A stretch of 64,000 bases of DNA from Achromobacter insolitus (GTDB taxonomy: Bacteria > Pseudomonadota > Gammaproteobacteria > Burkholderiales > Burkholderiaceae_B), in NCBI RefSeq assembly GCF_002209555.1, contig NZ_NJIF01000001.1:62001-126000 (forward strand), in the 5' to 3' direction. Below are positions 10,563-20,770 of the stretch, one piece after another. The position numbers and the translations under genes are program-made. The first letter of the stretch is position 1, and each line of letters opens with the position of its first letter. The notes below the pieces were generated by a model. It saw only the letters and a list, made by a program, of their open reading frames with translations, was not told where the DNA came from and ran no database searches.

Positions 10563-12491
10563 CTAAAGCTCCACCTGCATCCCCATCTCCACCACCCGAT
10601 TGGCCGGAATCTTGAAAAACTTGGTGCTCCGCGTCGAATTGCGCGCCATGAAGGAAAACACGGCACGCCGCCACCGCCACAAGGCCGGCTTCTTCGCTGC
10701 CACCACGGTCTGCCGCGACAGGAAATACGACGTACGCATCGGCTCCAGATCGATCTCCGGATACGCCTCGGCCACCAGCCGCAACGCCTCCGGCACATCC
10801 GGGTCTTCCTTGAAGCCGTAGTTGATCGTCGCCTGCCAGCTCGATGCCGACAGCTTGGTCACGGAGAAGCGCTCCTCGGCCGATACATAGGGCACATCCG
10901 CCACCAGGATGGTCAGGAACAGCACATGGTCGTGCAGCACCTTGTTGTGCTTCAGGTTGTGCAGCAACGCCGGCGGCACATTGCCGGAATTCATCGTCAT
11001 GAAGATCGCGGTGCCCGGCACCCGCGACGGCGGATACTCTTCGAGCTGCGACATGAATTCCTTGAGCGGCTGGCGGTCCCGCTGCTGCATCTCGGACAGC
11101 AGCCGGCGGCCACGACGCCACGTCATCATCAGCGTGAACACCACGATCGCCACCAGCAGCGGCAGCCAGCCGCCCTCGTGGATCTTGAATACGTTGGCCG
11201 AAAACAGCAGCACGTCGAACAACAGCAACAGGCCCAGCGCCACCATCCACAGCACACGCTTGAGGCCGGTCGAACCGCGCGGCAACACCGCGAAAGCCAG
11301 CACCGACGTCGTGAACATCGTGCCCGTCACCGCGAAACCATAAGCGGCAGCCAGGTTGTCCGAATTGCGGAACAGCAGGACCAGGATCAGCACCGCGCAC
11401 AGCAGCAGCGCATTGACCTGCGGCAGATAGATCTGGCCCTTCTCGATGGCCGAGGTATGCAGGATCTGCATGCGCGGCCAGAAACCCAGTTGCACCGCCT
11501 GGCGGGTAACCGAATAGGCGCCCGAGATCACGGCCTGGGAAGCCACGATGGTCGCGACGGTTGCCAACGCCACCAGCGGAGCCAGCCCCCATTCCGGGGC
11601 CATCATGAAGAACGGATTGCGTATCGCGGTCGGGTCGCGCAGCAACAGTGCGCCCTGCCCGAAATAGCACAGCGTCAAGGCCGGCAGCACCATGCTGAAC
11701 CAGGCCCGGCGGATCGCCGGACGGCCAAAGTGGCCCATGTCTGCATACAGCGCCTCGGCGCCGGTCAGAGCCAGCACCACCGCGCCCAGCAGAACGAAGC
11801 TGATCCAGGGAAACTCGACGATGAAGCGCAATCCCCACATCGGATTCAGCGCCCGCAGCACTTCCGGCGTCTGCCAGATCTGCCAGCCGCCCAGCGCGGC
11901 CAGCGTGCCGAACCACAGCAACATCACCGGGCCGAACAGCTTGCCCATGGCGCCCGTGCCGTGCGACTGGATCGCGAACAGCGCGATCAGCACCACCAGC
12001 GACAGCGGCACGACCCAGGCGTCCAGCTGATGCGACACGATGCCTATCCCTTCCAGCGCCGAGAGCACCGAAATCGCGGGCGTGATCATGCTGTCGCCAT
12101 AGAACAGCGCCGCCCCGAAGATTCCCAGCACGATCAGTACCCAGCGCAGCTTGCCTTCGCGCCCGCGCACTGCCAGTTCCAGCAGGGCCAGCGTGCCGCC
12201 CTCGCCGCGGTTGTCGGCGCGCAGCACCAGGGTCACGTACTTGAACGACACCACTACCATCAGCATCCAGAACAGGATGGACAGCACGCCCAGCAGGTGC
12301 GCAGGCTCCAAGTCGGTGTGCACGCTCAAGCCCGTCAAACAGGCCCGCAACGTATAAAGAGGACTGGTGCCGATATCGCCATACACCACGCCCAGCGCCC
12401 CCAGGATGAGTGCGGCCCGCGACGAGGGGGCGTGGCCGCCCGGGGCTTGCGCATTGGACGACGTAGGTACGCTGACCGAACCTTGGCTCAT
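10563..12491 (-). CDS. kup: Kup-type potassium uptake protein
   Basis: This 642-residue inner-membrane K+/H+ symporter opens with a variable cytoplasmic tail and then the family signature ALGVVYGDIGTSPLYTLR. About 12 membrane segments follow, ending at a cytosolic C-terminal domain (ENTAR-side region from about residue 470). The start is ATG 12491, which overlaps the sensor-kinase stop codon as ATGA, so kup is translationally coupled to the kinase and is the third gene of a regulator-kinase-kup operon. Kup genes are usually monocistronic, so the association with an OmpR-type system suggests signal-dependent potassium uptake. Confidence 0.95.
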   Translation of the reverse strand: MSQGSVSVPTSSNAQAPGGHAPSSRAALILGALGVVYGDIGTSPLYTLRACLTGLSVHTDLEPAHLLGVLSILFWMLMVVVSFKYVTLVLRADNRGEGGTLALLELAVRGREGKLRWVLIVLGIFGAALFYGDSMITPAISVLSALEGIGIVSHQLDAWVVPLSLVVLIALFAIQSHGTGAMGKLFGPVMLLWFGTLAALGGWQIWQTPEVLRALNPMWGLRFIVEFPWISFVLLGAVVLALTGAEALYADMGHFGRPAIRRAWFSMVLPALTLCYFGQGALLLRDPTAIRNPFFMMAPEWGLAPLVALATVATIVASQAVISGAYSVTRQAVQLGFWPRMQILHTSAIEKGQIYLPQVNALLLCAVLILVLLFRNSDNLAAAYGFAVTGTMFTTSVLAFAVLPRGSTGLKRVLWMVALGLLLLFDVLLFSANVFKIHEGGWLPLLVAIVVFTLMMTWRRGRRLLSEMQQRDRQPLKEFMSQLEEYPPSRVPGTAIFMTMNSGNVPPALLHNLKHNKVLHDHVLFLTILVADVPYVSAEERFSVTKLSASSWQATINYGFKEDPDVPEALRLVAEAYPEIDLEPMRTSYFLSRQTVVAAKKPALWRWRRAVFSFMARNSTRSTKFFKIPANRVVEMGMQVEL

Positions 12492-13603
12492 GATGTCGGT
12501 TCTTGACGAGTAAGTTGGGCCCCCTTGCGAGGGCCGGGAAACACGACGGACAGCCGTGTTCCTGCAAAGTCCGGGCGGCTGGTGAGCTTCCACCAGGCGC
12601 CATGCGCGTGGGCGATTTCCCGCACAATGGCCAGGCCCAGGCCGGACCCGCCCGCGGTCGCCGTGGGCGAACGATAGAAAGCCTCGAATACGCGTTCGCG
12701 CTCGTCCGGCGAAATCCCAGGCCCGTCGTCCTCCACGGTCAGCGACGGCGGATTCGCACCGACGATCAGCGTGATGCGGCCGGTCTTGTTGCCGTAGCGC
12801 AGCGCATTGTCGATGAGATTGCCCAGCAGCTCGGCCAGCAATAAGGGATCGGCGTCGATCCAGATGGGCGCGTCGGGAGCAACCAGGTCCAGTTCATAGT
12901 GCGCCTCGCGCACCCGCGGAAACCATTCCGCGCCGTGCGCCCGCACCCATTCACACAAGTCGATGCGCACGAAACTGTCTTGCGGGCGGGCGTTGGGGTC
13001 GGCGCGCGCCAGGACCAGCAGCTGCTGGCCCAGGCGTATCATGCGGTCGCTCACGGCCTTGATTCGTTCAGCCCGAGCTCGCACGTCGTCGGGCAAGGGA
13101 CGCGCCAGCATTAATTCGGACTCCAGGCGCAGCCCGGACAAGGGCGTGCGCAACTGATGCGCGGCATGGCCAATAAAGCGCCGCTGCGCCGCCAGCGAGG
13201 CATCCAGGCGCAGCAGCAAGTCATTGGTGTGCGTGACCAGCGGCTCGATCTCGACCGGCACGCCGGCCACTTCGAGCGGCTGCATGTCGTCGATGGAACG
13301 TTGCCTGATCTCTTCGGAAAGGTGGTTTACCGAACGCAGCCCGGATCGCACGCCCTGCACCACGACCCATGTGAACAGCGCGATCAGCGCCACCTGCCCC
13401 ACCACCATCAGCCAGAAGAAATCTTCCAGCATCCAGAGCGACATGTCGATCTTGTGCGTGATGACCCAGGTAGCCGCCAGGTCCAGCAGGACCAGCAGCA
13501 GGATCGGCGGCATCAGGCGGATGACCAGATGCCGCGCAAGCGAACGGGAGGGGAGCAAAGGACGGGCAACCGGGGTAGCGGTAGGAGTGCGTTCCTGCAT
13601 CAT
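12488..13603 (-). CDS. Two-component sensor histidine kinase (TctE-like)
   Basis: The 371-residue inner-membrane kinase has two membrane segments (about residues 27-48 and 62-84) separated by only about 14 residues, so there is no real periplasmic sensor domain. A linker follows, then the dimerization and phosphoacceptor box FIGHAAHQLRTPLSGLRLE (His149), the N box LLGNLIDNALRYG, the D box DDGPGIS and the G2 box GGSGLGLAIV. All catalytic elements look intact. It follows the response regulator by 66 bases and overlaps kup by four. The signal may be sensed in the membrane or cytoplasm. Confidence 0.93.
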   Translation of the reverse strand: MMQERTPTATPVARPLLPSRSLARHLVIRLMPPILLLVLLDLAATWVITHKIDMSLWMLEDFFWLMVVGQVALIALFTWVVVQGVRSGLRSVNHLSEEIRQRSIDDMQPLEVAGVPVEIEPLVTHTNDLLLRLDASLAAQRRFIGHAAHQLRTPLSGLRLESELMLARPLPDDVRARAERIKAVSDRMIRLGQQLLVLARADPNARPQDSFVRIDLCEWVRAHGAEWFPRVREAHYELDLVAPDAPIWIDADPLLLAELLGNLIDNALRYGNKTGRITLIVGANPPSLTVEDDGPGISPDERERVFEAFYRSPTATAGGSGLGLAIVREIAHAHGAWWKLTSRPDFAGTRLSVVFPGPRKGAQLTRQEPTS

Positions 13604-13669
13604 GACGCAATGCCCTCGCCTAGGCGGATGGATGCGCTCGGCCGGCGCAATCCGGCCGTAGCCGGGCCG

Positions 13670-14341
13670 TCAGGCCGTTTCCACATCCAGCATGTAGCCA
13701 AAGCCGCGCACCGTCTGGATGCTGGCGCCTGTGCCCTCAAGGCGTTTGCGCAGGCGGTACACATAGACTTCGACGGCGTTTTCGCTGAAGTCGGCATCCC
13801 AGGCCGAAAGCGAGTTCACGATCTGGCGCTTGGTCACGACACGGCCGACGCGGGCCATCAGCATTTCCAGGACGGAGAGCTCGCGCACCGACAAGGACAG
13901 GCGCTGGCCATTGGCGCGGACCTCGCGGCCGACGGTATCGAACACCAGCGGACCGACTTCGATCAGCGGCTGCGCCTGGCCGGCGCGACGCCGGCCGAAA
14001 GCGCGCACACGCGCCGCCAGCTCGGGAAGTTCGAAAGGTTTGGTGACGTAATCGTCGGCGCCGGCGTCCAGGCCGGCGACGCGATCCTCGATGCCATCGC
14101 GGGCGGTGAGGATCAGCACGGGGACCTGATTGCCGTCCTGGCGCAATTGCCGCAGCACGTCCAGGCCGCTCATGCCCGGGAGGTTGAGGTCGAGCAGCAT
14201 CAGGTCATAGGGCTGGCCTGCCAAGGCACCCAGAACCCGGTCGCCCTCGGTCAGCCAGTCGACCGCATAGCCTTGGTCGGCCAGAAATTCCTGGAGCGCA
14301 TGGCCCAGGGTGGTGTCGTCTTCGATTACCAGAACTCGCAT
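13670..14341 (-). CDS. OmpR/TctD-type response regulator
   Basis: The 223-residue protein has a receiver domain with the acidic pocket IEDD (residues 7-9), phosphoacceptor Asp51 in LLDLNLPGMSG and the conserved lysine in VTKPFELPE. A winged-helix DNA-binding domain (about 130-220, SENAVEVYVYRLRKRL) follows. It is the first gene of the regulator-kinase-kup unit. The promoter should lie in the GC-rich 14342-14406 gap, which also holds the inverted repeat after exbD. Confidence 0.94.
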   Translation of the reverse strand: MRVLVIEDDTTLGHALQEFLADQGYAVDWLTEGDRVLGALAGQPYDLMLLDLNLPGMSGLDVLRQLRQDGNQVPVLILTARDGIEDRVAGLDAGADDYVTKPFELPELAARVRAFGRRRAGQAQPLIEVGPLVFDTVGREVRANGQRLSLSVRELSVLEMLMARVGRVVTKRQIVNSLSAWDADFSENAVEVYVYRLRKRLEGTGASIQTVRGFGYMLDVETA

Positions 14342-14360
14342 GCGGCGATTCTAGCGCGAT

Positions 14361-14400
14361 CCCGGCCGGAGCGGGGCGCGAAATGCGCCCCGGGGCCGGG
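14361..14400 (-). terminator. GC-rich hairpin downstream of exbD
   Basis: Outer arms CCCGGCC and GGCCGGG enclose a GGGGCGC/GCGCCCC stem directly after the exbD stop. There is no T tract, so it may be a factor-dependent or weak terminator of tonB-exbB-exbD. Confidence 0.5.
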
Positions 14401-14406
14401 AAGCGT

Positions 14407-14888
<482 letters not shown>

Positions 14889-14889
<1 letters not shown>

Positions 14890-15884
14890 TATTCGCTCCC
14901 GCGTTGAGCCACTGCGCCATTGCCGCCCTGGCGGCGCAGGGCGCGCACCTTGCCGTCGGACAGCGCGACTTGCTGGCCGGTGGTCAGGAACGCGAACAAA
15001 TCATGCGCGAAAGCATCCAGGCGCGAGAGGAACACGCGGTTGTTGCGCACGAAGGTGTTGTAAGCCAGCACCGCGGGAATGGCGACCGCCAGGCCCAGGC
15101 CCGTCATGATCAGCGCTTCACCCACCGGACCGGCGATACGGTTGATGGTCACGCCATCGGACAGGCCGATGCCGACCAGGGCATGGTACACGCCCCAAAC
15201 CGTGCCGAACAGACCTACGAAGGGCGCCGTCGAACCCACCGAAGCCAGCACGGTCAGGCCGTTTTCCAGCTTGGCGGTTTCTTCGTCGATCACCTTGCGC
15301 ATGGTGCGCGTGACGAAATCCGAATTGCTGCCCGACTCTTCCAGCTTGGTCGCGCCGAACTTGTTGTGATGCGCCTGCGCATGCATGGCGTGGCTGGCCA
15401 GGTGCGAGAACGGATCGCGGGCGCCATGCGTGACGATCTCGTTTTCGACCTGTTCAAGCGAACTGGCATTCCAGAACTTGTTGAGGAAATCCGCCGAGCG
15501 CTTGCGCATGCTGACGTTGCTGGCGACCTTGACCAGGATCAGATACCAGGTCACCAGCGACATCAGGATCAGGATGATGAACAGGCTCTTGCCGACGAAG
15601 TCGCTCTGCGCCACAAAGTGCAGAAAGCCCATGTCGGGAACCGCGGCGGGAGCCGGAGCGGCCGGCAACGCCGAGGGCAGCGCGGCAGCGGCGCCGTGCA
15701 GCGCGTCGGCCGATTGCTGAACGGCGCCAGCGGCTTGCTGAGCCGCGGCACCGACCGTCTCGGCGGCTTGTTGGGCTGCGGGCGCGGCCCCAGCCGCGGA
15801 GGGCGCAGCGGCGGCGGCAGCCGGCGCCGCCGGGCTGGTGGTCGCCTGCGCCACCAGGGTGGCGCTATGCAGTGCGTTGGACAT
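14889..15884 (-). CDS. exbB: MotA/TolQ/ExbB proton channel family protein
   Basis: The 331-residue protein has a long Ala/Pro/Gln-rich N-terminal extension (about residues 15-88, with repeated AAQQAA-like units) before the ExbB core, which begins near MGFLHFVAQSDFVGKSLFI. Three membrane helices are visible, including LVTWYLILVKVA and the paired late helices GSTAPFVGLFGTVWGVYHAL and GEALIMTGLGLAVAIPAVL. Extended N termini occur in periplasm-facing ExbB variants. The ribosome binding site AGGAAC overlaps the tonB stop, so tonB, exbB and exbD are tightly coupled. Confidence 0.95.
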
Positions 15885-15885
15885 C

Positions 15886-16689
15886 TCAGTTCCTCATTAC
15901 GAAATCGAACGGAATTTTGGCTTTGGCGGGATAGGCCACGCCGTTACGGGTATACGGTTTGAAACGGCCCTTGCGGGCGGCTGCCAGCGCCGATTCGTCC
16001 AAGCGCGGAAAGCCCGAGGATGCGTCGATGGTTGCCCGCTCGACCAGCCCCTGGGTATTGATCTCGACCAACACGACCACTCGGCCCTCCTCCCGCATGC
16101 GCCGCGAAGCCATCGGGTAATTGGGCATCGGACGCGCGCCCTGGAACTCGATGCTGGACACCAGCACCGGCTGGTCCGGCGGCGGCCCCTGCTGCGGCCC
16201 TTGCGGCGCCTGCGTGCCCTCGGGCGCGCCGCTGGGCGGCGCCTTGGGCGGTTCGGGCTTGGGCTCGGGCTTGACGTCCTGCTTGGGCTCGGGCTTGGGT
16301 TTAGGCTTGGGCTGCGGCTTGGGCTTGGGTTTGGGCGCCGGCATCGGCGGCTTTTCAACCACCGGTTCCGGTTCGGGTTCAGGCTCCGGCTCGGGCTTGA
16401 GTTCAGGCTCGGGCTCGGGTTCAACCTCGGGCTGCGGCTCCGGCGGTGTTTCCGTCACCGGCTGCTGTTCCTCGGGAGTCGGCTCGGCCTTGGCGATCTG
16501 GGGAATGGGCGCATCCACCACGCTCACCATGATGGCTTCCGGTTCCTCGAGTTCAGGGCGATTCTCGGGGGCCATGAAGATGGCGCCGATCACTGCCGCA
16601 TGAAGCGCCAGGACCGTCAGGCCAGCGCCTGCGCGTATACCGAATGAAGAGCGCGAAGATGAATTCCAACCGCGTTGAAAACTAGGCAT
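15886..16689 (-). CDS. tonB: TonB energy-transducing protein
   Basis: TonB spans the periplasm and passes proton-motive energy to outer-membrane siderophore and vitamin receptors. The 267 residues comprise one N-terminal membrane anchor (about 20-40, [15 protein letters not shown]) and a long Pro-rich spacer. The spacer switches from an acidic Glu-Pro half (about 68-108) to a basic Lys-Pro half (about 118-145), and a C-terminal TonB domain follows from about 185 ([19 protein letters not shown]). It leads the tonB-exbB-exbD operon; a Fur-box-like palindrome lies 102 bases upstream of the start. Confidence 0.95.
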   Translation of the reverse strand: MPSFQRGWNSSSRSSFGIRAGAGLTVLALHAAVIGAIFMAPENRPELEEPEAIMVSVVDAPIPQIAKAEPTPEEQQPVTETPPEPQPEVEPEPEPELKPEPEPEPEPEPVVEKPPMPAPKPKPKPQPKPKPKPEPKQDVKPEPKPEPPKAPPSGAPEGTQAPQGPQQGPPPDQPVLVSSIEFQGARPMPNYPMASRRMREEGRVVVLVEINTQGLVERATIDASSGFPRLDESALAAARKGRFKPYTRNGVAYPAKAKIPFDFVMRN

Positions 16690-16790
16690 GAATCAGCCAG
16701 GGTGCATTGACTTATCCGGCCAGCCAGGGAAAGACGCACACGCGATGGCGACGCCGGCTGACCGGTACAAGCCCACAATAATATCTTAAA

Positions 16791-16805
16791 TGCGAATGAT
16801 TCGCA
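16791..16805. promoter_or_regulatory. Fur-box-like palindrome upstream of tonB
   Basis: TGCGAAT-G-ATTCGCA is a perfect 7-1-7 palindrome, preceded by AA, of the kind bound by iron-loaded Fur. The 317-base gap from 16690 to 17006 also contains the AT-rich AATAATATC stretch next to it and the tRNA-Val terminator further right. Iron repression of tonB is the expected consequence but is inferred. Confidence 0.7.
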
Positions 16806-16933
16806 CGTCCTATTTCATCTGATCCGGTCCTACATTTCTGACCTGGATCAATGGATTCAAGCGATGCGTCTCGAGGCGGACACTACAGGCAGCGACCCAC
16901 GCGCATGGAGCAGCACGGCGACAGATCAACGCC

Positions 16934-16972
16934 AAAAACAAAAAACCCGCCACCATGACGTGTGCGGGTTTT
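16934..16972 (-). terminator. Terminator downstream of tRNA-Val
   Basis: On the minus strand a stem formed by AAAACCCGC and GCGGGTTTT with a CAC/GTG extension ends in a T-rich run. It lies 34 bases past the tRNA. Confidence 0.8.
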
Positions 16973-17006
16973 GTGCGGAGCGCGTATCGGATACAGCCTG
17001 GGCTTT

Positions 17007-17082
17007 TGGTGGGTGCTACAGGGGTCGAACCTGTGACCTACGCCTTGTAAGGGCGCCGCTCTACCAACTGAGCTAAGCACCC
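17007..17082 (-). tRNA. tRNA-Val (anticodon UAC)
   Basis: A 76-base cloverleaf begins GGGTGCTTAGCTCAGT and has the anticodon loop CTTACAA (anticodon TAC), the T arm GGTTCGACCCC-type sequence and an encoded 3' CCA. It follows hupB and has its own promoter at 17170-17198. Confidence 0.97.
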
Positions 17083-17169
17083 ATTCTGATGCAGCCTCAA
17101 GACGAAATTCGCGAAAAATCCGTACAAGCAACTGCCAACCGGGGCACTCAAAAGCAATACGCGGGCCGG

Positions 17170-17198
17170 AGTATACCGGACCGCGCAATTGTCGGCAA
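17170..17198 (-). promoter_or_regulatory. Sigma70-type promoter for tRNA-Val
   Basis: Read on the minus strand: TTGCCG, 17 bases, TATACT. The predicted start is about 80 bases upstream of the mature tRNA, inside the gap after hupB. Confidence 0.7.
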
Positions 17199-17237
17199 AT
17201 CAGCAGGTCTGAATGCCTGCGATCTGCCTGCCGTCCA

Positions 17238-17510
17238 TTAGTTGACGGCATCCTTCAGGGCCTTGCCCGGACGGAACTTCGGCACCTTGGCCTTCTTGAT
17301 CTTGATGGTTTCGCCGGTGCGCGGATTACGGCCGGTGCGTGCGGCGCGAGCCGACACAGCGAACGTGCCAAAGCCAACCAACGTAACCGTACCGCCCTTC
17401 TTCAGGGTGGTCTTCACGGCACCGATCAGGGCGTCGAGCGAACGACCAGCGGCAGCCTTGGAGATGTCGGCCTTGCTGGCGATGTGATCGATGAGTTCGG
17501 TTTTGTTCAT
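17238..17510 (-). CDS. hupB: HU family DNA-binding protein
   Basis: This 90-residue nucleoid protein begins [20 protein letters not shown] and carries the [19 protein letters not shown] segment leading into the beta-arm with the conserved RNPRTGE that inserts into the DNA minor groove. The length is exactly that of HU. It bends and compacts DNA as a dimer. A long leader of about 200 bases follows the candidate promoter at 17720-17749, and tRNA-Val lies downstream on the same strand. Confidence 0.96.
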   Translation of the reverse strand: MNKTELIDHIASKADISKAAAGRSLDALIGAVKTTLKKGGTVTLVGFGTFAVSARAARTGRNPRTGETIKIKKAKVPKFRPGKALKDAVN

Positions 17511-17863
17511 TCAGGTGTACCCCTCACAAGGTATGGAGTCTGTCGGTAGTGCAGTTCATGGCCGTCATGATTGGACGCCGCTGAAGACGCAAGACCCGAC
17601 AAACGACGAACAGACAGTGGATAAACTTTTTTCTTGCGCTGCGAAGCACAACTTTTAAACTGCTGCGCCGCTTAGATTCAATGGCAAATTGCCTTCAAAT
17701 CGTCAGCGACGCAGACGTGTATTAGGCCTTGGCGTAGCGCGGCTGTCAAGCGAAAACCTCACCACAACCCGCGTCAATACTAGCTTTTAGACCGTTTCGC
17801 AATAAACAGAAACACGCATTTTGGGGTTTGTGCGACACCCCCGAACACGATATTTAACTTGCG
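17511..17863 (-). promoter_or_regulatory. hupB upstream region with candidate promoter
   Basis: This 353-base gap holds no gene. On the minus strand TTGACA (17744-17749) is followed after 18 bases by CTAATA (17720-17725), a plausible hupB promoter giving a leader of about 200 bases. A short palindrome TGGCAAATTGCC lies near 17683. Nothing else was recognised. Confidence 0.5.
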
Positions 17864-18544
17864 TCAGACATCGGCCCATCGGCGCAGCAAATTGTGATAA
17901 ACGCCCGTGAGCTGCACGATGGAAGCATGCCCTGCGGCGTCCTGATTCAAGCGCTGTATGGCCACATCCATCTCTAGCAGCAGCGCGCGCTGGCTATCTT
18001 CGCGCACCAGGCTCTGCATCCAGAAAAAGGACGATACGCGCGCGCCGCGCGTCACCGGATTGACCTTGTGCAGGCTGGTGCCCGGATACAGCACCATGTG
18101 CCCAGCCGGCAGCTTCACCGCGCGCGGACCATAGGTGTCGTCGATGACCAGCTCGCCGCCATCGTAGGAATCAGGCTCCGAGAAAAACAGCGTGGCCGAC
18201 AGGTCGGTGCGCACGCGTTCGGCGGTGCCAGTAATGCCGCGCACGGCGTTATCCACGTGATAGCCGAAGGCCTCGCCACCCTCGTAGCGGTTGAACAAAG
18301 GCGGGAAGATCTTGCGCGGCAACGCGGCCGACATGAACAGATTGTTGCCCGCCAGGCGTTGCAGGATCAGGTTGCCCAGCTCCTGCGCCAGCGGATGCTG
18401 CTCGGGCAATTGGCGATTGCGTTTGACTTCGGCCGATTGATAGCCCGCCGTGACCTTGCCGTCGACCCAATCAGCGGCGTCCAGCCGTCGCCGGATTTCG
18501 GCAGCCTCTTCCGGCGTAAAAACTTCTGCGATCTGTATAAGCAT
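17864..18544 (-). CDS. PKHD-type Fe(II)/2-oxoglutarate hydroxylase (PiuC/YbiX-like)
   Basis: The 226-residue protein starts at [20 protein letters not shown]. The iron ligands are visible as His96 and Asp98 (FGYHVDNA) and His159 ([10 protein letters not shown]), with Arg169 as the 2-oxoglutarate anchor. Orthologues (PiuC, YbiX) are soluble dioxygenases usually found beside TonB-dependent iron receptors and repressed by Fur. No receptor gene adjoins here, but the tonB cluster is 1.2 kb away. The substrate is not known. A longer in-frame start exists but lacks family similarity. Confidence 0.92.
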   Translation of the reverse strand: MLIQIAEVFTPEEAAEIRRRLDAADWVDGKVTAGYQSAEVKRNRQLPEQHPLAQELGNLILQRLAGNNLFMSAALPRKIFPPLFNRYEGGEAFGYHVDNAVRGITGTAERVRTDLSATLFFSEPDSYDGGELVIDDTYGPRAVKLPAGHMVLYPGTSLHKVNPVTRGARVSSFFWMQSLVREDSQRALLLEMDVAIQRLNQDAAGHASIVQLTGVYHNLLRRWADV

Positions 18545-18605
18545 GGGCGCTATCCCGATTGTGTTGCAAGCGCGCACGCCCGATGGTCGCGCGCGTGCCG
18601 CAGCA

Positions 18606-19850
18606 TTATCCCTGCAGACAGCCGTTGAGCGCCTGATCGAAATCAAACAGCAAATCGGCCTCATCTTCGATGCCCACCGAGACGCGGATGAGGCTGTCGG
18701 CAATGCCCATCTGCTTGCGCCGCTCGGCGCCCATCTCGTAATAGATGGTGTGGGCGGCGGGCAGCGCCAGGCTGCGGGTATCGCCAAGATGGGTCGCCAT
18801 CAGCACGATGCGCAGGCGGTTCAGGAAGTCGAAGCAGTCCACGCCATCGGCCAGCTCAACGCCCAGCAAGCCGCCGAAGCGCGATCCGAACAGCGCTGCG
18901 GCGCGCGCATGCTGCGGATGGCTTGCCAGACCGGGGTAATGCACCTTGGCCACGCCCGGGTGCTCTTCCAGGAAGCGCGCCAGCGCCAGCGCGTTGGCGC
19001 AATGCTTGGCCATGCGCAAGGCCAGGGTCTCGGCCCCCACGGCGATACGGTGCGCGGGCTCGGCCGCCAACGTGCCGCCCATGTCGCGCAGGCCCTTTTT
19101 CTTGATCTGCGTAAGACCCCAGCTGGTGGACGGCCCCTTGCGATAGGCATCGTAAATGTTGGAGTACGCGGACCAGTCATACAGGCCGGTGTCCGTCACC
19201 GCTCCGCCCAGCGCATTGCCGTGGCCGCCGATGTACTTGGACAGCGAATTCATGACCAGCGACGCGCCGACCGAGGCAGGACGGAACATCCAGGGCGACG
19301 TCAGCGTGTTATCGACAACATAGACCAGCCCTTTCTCGCGGCAGATCTCGCCGATAACCGCCAGGTCGGCGACTTGCGTACCCGGATTGGCGATGGTTTC
19401 GGTAAAGACCATGCGGGTGTTGGGCTGGATCGCCGCGCGCACTTGCGACGAATCCGTGGAATCCACGAAGGTGATTTCCACGCCCAGCTCCAGCAGCGTT
19501 CCCAAAAGGCTGTTCGTGTTGCCAAAGACGAACTGGCTGGACACCAGATGGTCGCCCCGGCGCAGCAACGTGGTGAAGATAGCCGCCAGCGCTGCCATGC
19601 CGGTCGCGAAACTGACCGTGCCTTTGCCGCCTTCCATCTGGTTGACCTTGGCCTCCAGCGCGGTGGTGGTGGGCGTGCCTTGACGGGCATAGGTGAAGCC
19701 CGCCTTGCCCTGGAACACCGCGGCCAGCTCGCGCGCGTCGTCGTAGGCGAACTCCGACGACGGATGCATGGGCTTGTGCACCGCTCCGTGCTCGACGGAT
19801 TGCTTGCGGTCGGAATGGAGGATCGTGGTGGTAAAGCCGTTCTGGTGCAT
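18606..19850 (-). CDS. Cys/Met metabolism PLP-dependent enzyme (cystathionine gamma-synthase family)
   Basis: The 414 residues show the family pattern: [20 protein letters not shown] near the N terminus, the [14 protein letters not shown] segment and the Schiff-base lysine in [14 protein letters not shown]. The late [17 protein letters not shown] matches the conserved substrate-loop region. Members include cystathionine gamma-synthase, O-acylhomoserine sulfhydrylase (MetY/MetZ) and methionine gamma-lyase. No metX, metW or other methionine gene is adjacent, so the exact reaction remains open. Confidence 0.9.
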   Translation of the reverse strand: MHQNGFTTTILHSDRKQSVEHGAVHKPMHPSSEFAYDDARELAAVFQGKAGFTYARQGTPTTTALEAKVNQMEGGKGTVSFATGMAALAAIFTTLLRRGDHLVSSQFVFGNTNSLLGTLLELGVEITFVDSTDSSQVRAAIQPNTRMVFTETIANPGTQVADLAVIGEICREKGLVYVVDNTLTSPWMFRPASVGASLVMNSLSKYIGGHGNALGGAVTDTGLYDWSAYSNIYDAYRKGPSTSWGLTQIKKKGLRDMGGTLAAEPAHRIAVGAETLALRMAKHCANALALARFLEEHPGVAKVHYPGLASHPQHARAAALFGSRFGGLLGVELADGVDCFDFLNRLRIVLMATHLGDTRSLALPAAHTIYYEMGAERRKQMGIADSLIRVSVGIEDEADLLFDFDQALNGCLQG

Positions 19851-19902
19851 GATGAGCTGACGCTAAAAAGATGGGGTCTACAAGATAGGCAAGGCGGAGA
19901 TA

Positions 19903-20640
19903 TCAGGCACGGCGTTGGCGCACGGTTTCGTACAGGCAGACGGCGCTGGCCACGCTGACGTTCAGGCTTTCCACCGAACCCAGCATGGGAATGTTCACCA
20001 ACTGATCGCAGGTTTCCCGTGTCAGGCGACGCATGCCCTCGCCTTCCGCCCCCATGACCCAGGCCATGGGCTGGCGGGCATCGATCTGGTGCATGCTGTC
20101 CGCCGCCTGGTCATCGGTGCCCACCAGCCAGACGCCGCGGTCCTTCAGGCTGCGCATGGTGCGAGCCAGGTTGGTCACCATCAGATAGGGAACCGTATCG
20201 GCCGCGCCGCAGGCGACGCGTTGCACGGTCGCATTCAGGCCGACGGCCCGATCCCGCGGGGCGATGACGGCATGCACGCCCGCGGCGTCCGCGGTGCGCA
20301 GGCAAGCGCCCAGGTTGTGCGGGTCGGTCACGCCGTCCAGGATCAAGAGCAACGGCGGCCCTTCAATGACGTCGAGCACCTCGTCCACGTCCACCGCCAG
20401 CTGACGCTCTTCGGCCAGCGCCACCACCCCCTGATGGCGGGTGCCGCGGGACAGGCCGTCCAGGCGTTCCATCGGAACCGGATGCAGGCGGCAGCCCGCT
20501 TTCTCGGCCTGCTCGATAAACGCCTGCATCCGCTTGTCGCGGCGCGACGCCTCTACATAGATTTCCTTGATTGAGTCGGGCGCGTGGCGCAGCCGCGCGA
20601 CTACCGCGTGAAACCCGGCCAGGACTTGGGTCGACGCCAT
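19903..20640 (-). CDS. rlmB: 23S rRNA (guanosine-2'-O-)-methyltransferase RlmB
   Basis: A SPOUT-class RNA methyltransferase of 245 residues starting [20 protein letters not shown]. Residues 1-75 form the L30e-like RNA-binding domain. The knot motifs are [33 protein letters not shown] and [16 protein letters not shown], matching the Gm2251 enzyme. It follows rnr on the same strand, the conserved gamma- and betaproteobacterial rnr-rlmB order, though 130 bases with two hairpins separate them. Confidence 0.95.
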   Translation of the reverse strand: MASTQVLAGFHAVVARLRHAPDSIKEIYVEASRRDKRMQAFIEQAEKAGCRLHPVPMERLDGLSRGTRHQGVVALAEERQLAVDVDEVLDVIEGPPLLLILDGVTDPHNLGACLRTADAAGVHAVIAPRDRAVGLNATVQRVACGAADTVPYLMVTNLARTMRSLKDRGVWLVGTDDQAADSMHQIDARQPMAWVMGAEGEGMRRLTRETCDQLVNIPMLGSVESLNVSVASAVCLYETVRQRRA

Positions 20641-20668
20641 AAATGCAATACCTTTAGATAAACGAATA

Positions 20669-20763
20669 CCCGCCCCAGAGCGGGGCGGGCCACCGGATCG
20701 AGCCGGGCATAGACGCAATGTTACCCCTTATGGCCAGGCCGCCAAACGACGGCGTGGCCATAA
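20669..20763 (-). repeat. Two hairpins between rnr and rlmB
   Basis: A GC stem CCCGCCCC/GGGGCGGG occupies 20669-20689, and a longer imperfect hairpin with TTATGGCCA/TGGCCATAA arms occupies 20728-20763. Neither has a T tract on the minus strand, so they look like RNA-processing or mRNA-stabilising structures rather than a clean terminator. Confidence 0.6.
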
Positions 20764-20770
20764 AGAAGTA

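Noticed and set aside
10420..12627. 735-codon frame overlapping kup on the same strand
   Set aside because: It is the off-frame shadow of kup; the kup frame carries the conserved transporter motifs, this one none.
15897..16603. Low-complexity Gly- or Ser-rich frames over the TonB spacer
   Set aside because: They arise from reading the Glu-Pro/Lys-Pro codon repeats in other frames or on the other strand.
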